From Costus lasius (taxonomy: Eukaryota; Streptophyta; Magnoliopsida; Zingiberales; Costaceae): DNA of 64,000 nt. The notes beneath the pieces are model-generated. The model was given only the letters and a program-made list of their open reading frames with translations, had not been told where the DNA came from and ran no database searches. The stretch's first letter is position 1, and every line of letters starts with the position of its first letter. Of the stretch, positions 57,789-64,000 are shown piece by piece. A program made the translations under genes and the position numbers. The stretch spans positions 109,968,499 to 110,032,498 of the forward strand of contig CM050446.2 of the NCBI GenBank assembly GCA_027563935.2, written 5' to 3'.

Positions 57789-59181
57789 ATGGCACCCAAG
57801 GGCAAGGGGAAGGCTCCAGCTGAGTCATCCACACTAGCTCCACCTGCAAATGAATATGGGATTGTGTTCAGGGACTCAGATTAGGAAGAATGGTATAATC
57901 ATCTACTAACCCGGCGCATCATTAAAACCAAATATGCTGATAAGCAAGCTCTTGAGATTTTGGGCCTCGATGAAGATGTAATTTGGATGTTTTCTCAAAT
58001 TGGAGCTAGAAAATTTTTTGAATTTTCACCGCAGACCTACCTCCCTCTAGTGTTGGAGTTCCTCAGCAGCATAGGGATCGAGCTACAGGAATTTACTAAT
58101 AGCCAAGCTTCAGGCGAGATTACTTTCCGTTTACCTAACGAGGAGAGGAGGTTGACACTTAGAGAGATCCAGACTATTTTTCACTTACCAGGAAAAAGGG
58201 CAAACTCGGCCGCCAATTGAATTTATTGATAATGTTTTCTGGAATCAAATCACACTAGAGTCCAGTTTTTCCTCTGCATCAGCTAGGGCGACTAGCATCA
58301 CAAACCCCTGCATCAAATATGTGCATCGAGTCTTAGCTCATACAGTTTTCGGACGTGGAGACAGCGATGGTATGGTATGTCAGTCCGAACTGTTCTTTTT
58401 ATGGTGCATGCTTTATGGTTACAATATAGATTTGGCCTACTTTTTTGTTAAGCACTTGGATAAAGTTGCTAGGGCAAAGAAGGGTGCAATTGTCATCGGA
58501 GGTTTCCTTACTCCTATAGCACTCTACTTAGGAGTACAGCCCTATGGGATTGAGGTGGCCATGGGGAATGCACGAATTGATATCGAATCTTGTCTGGCCA
58601 TGAAGATGATTGTAAGAGAAGGTGACACATACTGCTTGGTCCTTAAACTGGGTCTTCCCACTTTACCACTGCCTAACCCTGGGAGGACCACAGTTCAGAA
58701 TCAGAGAAATTAGAAATTATATCCAAAAGCAGACTCCTATGCCACTCCAGCGCCCAAGGGCTCAGTGCCACCACCACCACCCGCTTCGAGTGATGAACCT
58801 TTTGGTATGGGCATGGACTCTTCACCATCGAGAATCATATAACCTGCACCACACAGAGCCACTGCAACATCCTCACGTCATGCTGCCCCTGATGAGAGAG
58901 CATGGTCGACTGCTCATGACCCTAGTTTTCAGGCCCTTTCTGCCGAGGTGTTCCGATTGGGTCGTATCATGGAAAGGATGGTTGATTGTATGGGGCACAT
59001 TCATGAGGATGTTGTGGAGATGAGGACTTATATGCAGGAGATGAGTAACTTTCTTTACGAGAGATTCGGTTATGATGGGGGTGGCGAAGATGATGGCGAC
59101 GATGGAGACCAAGCAGGTGGGCAAGATGATCCTATGGATGCAGCCCCTGCTGAGGAGTTAGGTTCTGATGCGGACGATTAG
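57789..59181 (+). pseudogene. ATHILA ORF-1-like protein, copy 2 (full length, broken)
   Basis: It starts MAPKGKGKAPAESS at 57789 and follows the same domain order as copy 1: NEYGIVFRDSD, FSQIGARKFFEFSPQTYLPL, ITFRLPNEERRLTLREIQT, YVHRVLAHTVFGRGDSDGMV, AKKGAIVIGGFLTPIALYLG. Lesions are TAG at 57882-57884, a frameshift in the GGAAAAAGGG run near 58190-58200, TAG at 58711-58713 and TAA at 58840-58842. The last part (58948-59181) is in the same frame as the middle: VFRLGRIMERMVDCMGHIHE, then a very acidic tail. At about 460 codons it shows the full length that copy 1 has lost. It is a tandem paralogue rather than a recent duplicate, since the two proteins are well diverged. Confidence 0.85.
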
Positions 59182-59904
59182 AGCTTAAACCATTTTCTTC
59201 TCGGCTGTGTTCTTATTTTTCTTTTCCTATTAATGTTGTAGACTTTTTGTAGGGAAGGATGACTCAATTAAATATCTTGTGTCCTGCTTGATTAATCATG
59301 AGCAGAATCTGTGAACATTATCGTAGAATCCACTTAAAAAGATAGTAGAATCTGGGCACATTATAGTGGAATCAACTTATAAAGATAGTAGAATCTATGC
59401 ACATTATAGTAGAACACGAGGAGATGTCTGGCCATTGCCTCTTAACATATACACTCAACCAAGATCATTGCAAATTGTATAAATCGTAAACTCAACCAAT
59501 ATTTTGATAAATTACAAAATGGTGTCAACGTCAATTACAAATTTGCATCAAATTAAATTACAATAATGGACCACATTGTCTAATAAAAGAATAATTTGCT
59601 ACTATAAATTCTGTTGGGTTAGCAAATTATTATCAAATTGCGACGGAGCATTGCGAGACCCTACATCAGAATACTTCAGGATGGAAAATGGGTTAAGTAC
59701 CAACTTAAAAGCATCTCAGTACTGTATATATTAGGTAAACATACTTACGTAATAAGAAGTTGTTCCCATCATCATGGCAGTATACGAGAATTGAATTTCT
59801 TAAGAAATCTGTTGATTTGGTGCAGGTGTCTGTGTTACAGTAGTAGAAACATTAGTATTGGTCAAAACCACAAGCCAAATTTGACATTATGTATAATAGC
59901 CTAC
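59182..59904. other. Intergenic stretch between convergent MULE genes
   Basis: It holds AGTAGAATC-type repeats at 59290-59420 and AT-rich sequence. Terminal exons of the minus-strand transposase beyond 59905 may lie here, but none could be supported. Confidence 0.45.
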
Positions 59905-60283
59905 ATATCTGGTAGATACAAATGGATGTGGATGTGTAGATGGCATAGGAACATGACCCTGAACAAAATTACAAATGCTACATTAGTATTGTTAAACATC
60001 TATAAAATTTCATATTATTAACAATGTAAGCACATATCTAGTAGCAGCAAATGGATGTGTAGGAGGCATGGGCACAGTAGCCTGTTAACAAATTACAAGT
60101 TGAACATTAGTATTAGAAAAAATCTACAAAAATGTAATATAAGGAACAAGTGTATACATGTGTAGCGGCAAATGGATGTCTAGGAGGAATGGGAACACGA
60201 GCCTGAATACAAATTACAAGTACAACATTAGTATTGTTAAAATTGTATAAAATTTAATTAAGATTATTAAAACCGTAAGTACA
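59905..60283 (-). other. Tandem array of in-phase proline-rich mini-exons
   Basis: The minus strand shows three predicted mini-exons: 60202-60158 (45 nt, ARVPIPPRHPFAATH), 60081-60034 (48 nt, ATVPMPPTHPFAATRY) and 59958-59905 (54 nt, GHVPMPSTHPHPFVSTRY). They repeat the end of the preceding exon (PVLMRATHQYVASQY, ending at 60283). Each has a CAG acceptor (ATTCAG, TAACAG, GTTCAG) and a GT donor after ACAT or ATAT. All lengths are multiples of three and all junctions are phase 0, so any number could be spliced in without a shift. Period about 120 bp. Confidence 0.65.
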
Positions 60284-62450
60284 TATTGTGAAGCAACATA
60301 TTGATGCGTAGCCCGCATAAGAACCGGAGGCTGTGTAAATCTCCCACTGCTTGTGTTTGCCTTTGATGGACCATTCTTTTTCGGTCGTTTTTCTAGGACA
60401 CTTTTCTTCCTTTTCTCCCTTGAACCTTTCTTGACACCAAGGGTCTTTATGGTGATATTTCTGTCTGGCCTTTCTCTAACATCATTGCTGTCAGTATCCA
60501 AGTCCTCACCTTGCTGATCAACATGCAGTATGCTCTGCACATCTACCCTCAATTTATCTACAACTATTTCAATCTTCTCAAGGGCTTGCCTGGAATGTTG
60601 ACTTAGTGTTGCAAGATAGTATTGTTTCTGGCATATGTGCTTATAGATGGAAGTTAAGATCTCTTTTCCATTCCCATCAGTAGCAGGTGGACAAATATTC
60701 GAACCATTGCCATCTCTTGCATATTTTGTCCACCTTTTCAATATATAATGTTGGGCAGTGAACACACATTGTTAACAGTCAATACCTTGAATGCATGCCT
60801 ACACAAAATTCTAGTTCGCTCAAATAATTTGCACGTGCAATTCACAATAATGGAAGTAGAGTTATAAGTGACTGTTTCAGATCGAGGCATGCTAGCAGAT
60901 ATTAATGTATATGTCTTTACATTAGAATCACAATCAAAACTCATTGAATCTACACACCAATCTACATGATTCATGAATTGGTCAGCCACCTCCTCATAGA
61001 TTACTCTAGTGTAGACTGTAGCAGCTTCCTTTAAAATATTCCCAAAAAACGCAATAGGTGTACTATTCCTACTCTTAAAGTCAGATTTGGTTTCTTTCTC
61101 ACGAAAAAAATTAAGAGCCTTATCATATTGATCCAAGAATTCAAACAAAAATAGTTTTTTCCGAAAAAATCTTTAAAGTGAGCATTCATGCTCTCACTAC
61201 GTTGTGTGGTGGTCATATCAGCAGAGAATGTCTCCGCCCGATAGCATGCAGCCCATTTGTCATGAAAATGGTAAAAATTAATGATCCACGAATTATCACA
61301 TAGATTATATTTATGTAATAGATCCTCCCATAGTTTTTCAAATATTTCAACGGTGCAATTCTCATAAATACAGTGTTTGAAATCTTGGACAAATCGAGGA
61401 AATGTCTTAATCACGTGAGATAGGTGCGTAGATGCATTTTGAAATATGTGCCATAGGCAAAGTCGATGAGCTATAGTTGGCATCACAATTTGTATAGCTT
61501 TTGTAATAGCAACAGATTGATCTGTGAATATGGTGAGAGGAGGCTGCCCAGACATTGCTTGTAAGAAGGTCTCAAATAACCAAATAAAAGAATCAGCAGA
61601 CTTGTCATATAATAAAGCAGCACCAAGAATAATTGTTTGCTTATGGTGATTCAAGCCAATAATAGGAGCAAATGGCATATCATACTCATTTGTCTGAAAT
61701 GTGGTATCAAAACATATTACATCACCAAAATATGCATAATCTATAATAGATTTACCATCTGCCCAAAAAAAGTTTACAATCTCTCCTGTTTCATGAGCTT
61801 CAATAGCGTAAAAAAAATGAAGGATCAGCTAGTTGTCGTTCCTTCAAATACTTCAGTATACCACGCATTTCTTTACCATCCAATGTTTTCTTTCTACATT
61901 TTTTAAAATAGTTTGTGCTATCGTCTCTTATAAACCCAACTTCATTATTGTTTGCAACAGACTGAAAATAATTAAAAACATGATGGGTTTTTATACCAGA
62001 CTCTGTCATTTGATCTATAAGAGCACGCTGATAAGGTAGAATCTTTCTGTGCGATCTAAGCATGTGGACCTTATTTGGTGATGTCATCGGATGGTTATGA
62101 TTAATCTCTACTTTTGATAAGGTCCAAATCTTATTCAAATCAATTTTGAATTCAACCCGAGCCATACAATTGGTTCTTGTCTCAGGTTGAGGTTTTTTGA
62201 TTCTTTGGGTTTCACACATTTGCCTCAACCCTTGTTTACTACAAACAAATTTACGAAATCTTAAACTCCCATCTTTCCTACGTTCCACATGATATTTCTT
62301 AATACTAAAACCCAATCTTTTCGCATATTCATTATAAAAATTATATGCTTCAGTTTCACCATAAAAAGTCATACCGACTGTTGGGACAATAAATGACGTT
62401 TCAGTATTCTCATTTCTTCTAGAATCATCCATAGTGTTCTCAACTTTCAC
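59905..62450 (-). pseudogene. FAR1-type MULE transposase (FAR1, MULE, SWIM domains)
   Basis: The minus strand from 62450 reads MKVENTMDDS, then a FAR1 DNA-binding domain (GMTFYGETEAYNFYNEYAKR, CSKQGLRQ, then EINHNHPMTS). After a shift in an A8 run (61810-61817) the MULE core follows: GDVICFDTTFQTNEYDMPFA (first Asp), TIFTDQSVAITKAI (second Asp), LWHIFQNA and TTQRSESMNAHFKDFF. A second shift in the T6 run 61155-61160 leads to FEFLDQYDKALNFFREKE and the SWIM finger VNCTCKLFERTRILCRHAFK. A third shift near 60750 precedes HYILKRWTKYARDG and a basic tail. An extra N-terminal piece (MEKSEELKTCNALLGELGWE, 62650-62500) may be an upstream exon. The protein would cut and join MULE ends; the three shifts make it a pseudogene unless they are sequencing errors. 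Confidence 0.88.
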
Positions 62451-63074
62451 TGATACATATGTTGCAGTGTCATCATCTTCCTATTAACATTTCACATATT
62501 CATTATATAGATTTCACCCAATTTTACTTCATTCAGGGCATATTTAGGTTGAGATACCATATCTTCTTCTTTTTCTGACTCTTTTGACGACTCCCATCCA
62601 AGCTCTCCAAGTAGAGCATTACATGTCTTTAGCTCCTCACTCTTCTCCATACCTTTCTCTATATTGTCTAGGAGTCTTCTTAGCCACAATAGTATTATAA
62701 TTTCTAGAATTAGCGACAACAGTATTATAATTTTTAGAATTAGCCACAACAGTATTATAATTTCTAGAAATTTAGATTAGGGTAAATAACTAACATAATC
62801 AGGAACAACAAAGCTAATAGAAATAAATGTATTAAACTTTAATATTCTACGCAATCAAAATTTCACTTCTCATCTACAACATAAAATTAGGAATAACCAC
62901 TAACTTCCACATGCAGAGGAAATGCACAGAAGAAAAGGTATAACAAAATTGAAGAAGAATGCGGGGAGTCCATTACTTGGACAGTGTCCGCGAAGCTAGA
63001 CCAGGCGGTGGGAGGAAGATAACTTGAGAGGAGGAGCACCAGTCGCCGACGATGATGCTCTCGTCTGTGCCGCC

Positions 63075-63292
63075 GGGGAGTGGAGATAAGGAAAGGGGAA
63101 GAAGGGTTTTAGGATGTTGCGTACCGGCGGGAAGACGAAGAGGCATGCAAAATATTAACCCTATTCGCCTTAACCCTGGTTACGTCCGCTTCAAGATTTG
63201 CGCATCATTAGTAGCCTTTAAGATTCGTGCGTAGGTGATAACTGACCCCTTCCTTTGATTCAAACGCTGGGTCCTGCGTAGGCCCTTTTTGC
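63075..63292 (-). repeat. MULE right terminal inverted repeat
   Basis: It is the reverse complement counterpart of 47935-48150 (GCAAAAAGGGCCTACGCAGG at its tip on the minus strand). It ends at 63292, immediately before the GTGTAAAGG duplication. Confidence 0.88.
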
Positions 63293-63593
63293 GTGTAAAG
63301 GAGCTCAAGAATTCAACGCGTACAAGCCGCCAGCAGAGCACCTGCGTTTGCCTACTTCTAGTCAACTCTCATGTGACCTCCTCTTGCGATTATACAATGA
63401 CCCAGTTGTTCATTAGTGGCAGACATGAATTGCCATTGCCACTTAGTCCTCTCAAGTCTTCCAACTAATTCATAAATTAATCAAAGGCAAATCAAAAGAG
63501 ACGACGACTGTGATGGCGATGCGCCAATCAATGCATGAATCAATCAAGCGCACATTGAGTTGAAACTGCTATTAATTGGTTCTCAGAAGCGCG

Positions 63594-63599
63594 TATAAG
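63594..63599 (+). promoter_or_regulatory. TATA-like box of the small membrane protein gene
   Basis: TATAAG within GCGTATAAGTC lies 64 bases upstream of the ATG at 63658, so a start site near 63625 would give a short leader. It is about 300 bp outside the MULE end. Confidence 0.5.
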
Positions 63600-63657
63600 T
63601 CTCTTCAGCCAGATCCCTCGTTCTAATTTGAATCCCCTCGCTGCTCTCCAATTCGCC

Positions 63658-63822
63658 ATGGGGAAGTTCTGCTGCGCCGGAGGAGACGACGACGCAGGTG
63701 GCGGCGTAGATTTAATGAGCGTCCTCATCCTCGTCGCCGTCGCATTACTAGTCATCGTTCTGGTCAGCCCGCCGCCTCGCCGGCGCATGGTGGTCGCCTA
63801 CTGTCCTGCTCGCTGCTGTTGA
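63658..63822 (+). CDS. Small single-pass membrane protein, 54 aa, likely host gene
   Basis: The start codon sits in a strong plant context, GCCATGGGG. The product begins MGKFCCAGGDDDAGGG, has one hydrophobic helix (LMSVLILVAVALLVIVLV, residues of about 23-40) and ends with a basic, Cys-containing tail (PPPRRRMVVAYCPARCC). There is no signal-peptide cleavage pattern, so it is probably tail- or single-anchored in a membrane. The coding region is GC-rich, unlike the transposons around it, and is intact with a TGA stop. An AATAAG-type signal occurs near 63934. I do not recognise the family with certainty. A frame extended upstream to 63628 would need a TTG start and is less likely. Confidence 0.6.
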   Translation: MGKFCCAGGDDDAGGGVDLMSVLILVAVALLVIVLVSPPPRRRMVVAYCPARCC

Positions 63823-64000
63823 GGGATTGCTGGCAAAGCTCTGTTAATGATTGTTCCTAATTACCAAGCTCTTCGAAAGTTTTACAATTCTTGTTACCAA
63901 AACAATCACTCTTCTTTTTTTTTTTCGAATTGAATAAGGAAAATTTATCTTCTTATTACGTGAATCCTCTTTTCTTTTGTTGGACTTCAAACCAGCGATC

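Larger units (their letters stand above)
47935..63292. mobile_element. 15.36-kb Mutator-like element with gene and satellite cargo
   Basis: Long diverged terminal inverted repeats and a perfect 9-bp target duplication, GTGTAAAGG (47926-47934 and 63293-63301), define the ends. Both are hallmarks of Mutator-like elements. Inside, left to right: a plus-strand DUF1985-like/coiled-coil/Ulp1 gene, hairpin satellites, two ATHILA ORF-1-like genes with a further satellite block between them, and a convergent FAR1-MULE-SWIM transposase on the minus strand. MULEs carrying Ulp1-type protease genes are known in plants. The ORF-1 pair, the satellites and the total size make this one unusual. Most frames are broken, so present autonomy is unlikely. 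Confidence 0.9.

Overview
This window is plant nuclear DNA, very rich in transposable elements. The evidence is nested LTR retrotransposons of Copia and Gypsy type, a FAR1-type Mutator-like element (MULE), a hAT-type MITE, decayed pieces of two plant gene families (a DUF26/PDLP-like receptor and DUF936), GT-AG introns and almost no intact host coding sequence. The very GC-rich codons of the PDLP-like relic and of the small gene at the right edge suggest a monocot. That is an inference; I cannot name the species.

Layout. 1-835: a long hairpin-forming inverted repeat. 1292-7552: a complete but mutated Copia element (LTRs, PBS, 5-bp duplication GGGAG). 9160-11640: three stacked tandem arrays with units of about 55, 158 and 36 bp. 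11735-12962: part of an LTR from an Athila-like Gypsy family. 12963-18440: the 3' end of a chromovirus (integrase tail and chromodomain), split by a complete 4.23-kb gag-only element (a TR-GAG, minus strand, CCAGG duplication). 19445-21181: an LTR abutting a deleted MULE relic (21182-23400). 24800-25470: a decayed Gypsy RT/RNase H. 28062-28790: a DUF936 gene fragment. 30694-31456: a PDLP-like pseudogene. 32684-39828: a gag-only Athila-like element, flanked on both sides by a duplicated stretch of about 343 bp. 43801-45605: a solo LTR with a duplicated tail.

The main discovery is at 47935-63292: a 15.36-kb MULE with long, diverged terminal inverted repeats and a perfect 9-bp target duplication (GTGTAAAGG). 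Left to right it carries a multi-exon plus-strand gene (DUF1985-like region, coiled coil, Ulp1/C48 protease), which is interrupted by a hAT MITE at a splice acceptor. Next come about 2.8 kb of hairpin-bearing satellite, two tandem genes resembling the ATHILA ORF-1 protein with more satellite between them, and a convergent minus-strand FAR1-MULE-SWIM transposase. The transposase ends in a tandem array of in-phase proline-rich mini-exons. The relic at 21-23 kb is a deletion derivative of a related MULE, with the same two outer genes fused tail to tail. All large ORFs in the MULE carry breaks except the core of the first ORF-1-like copy, so this copy is probably non-autonomous now.

The only plausible intact host gene is a 54-residue membrane protein at 63658-63822, whose start lies about 360 bp beyond the MULE end.
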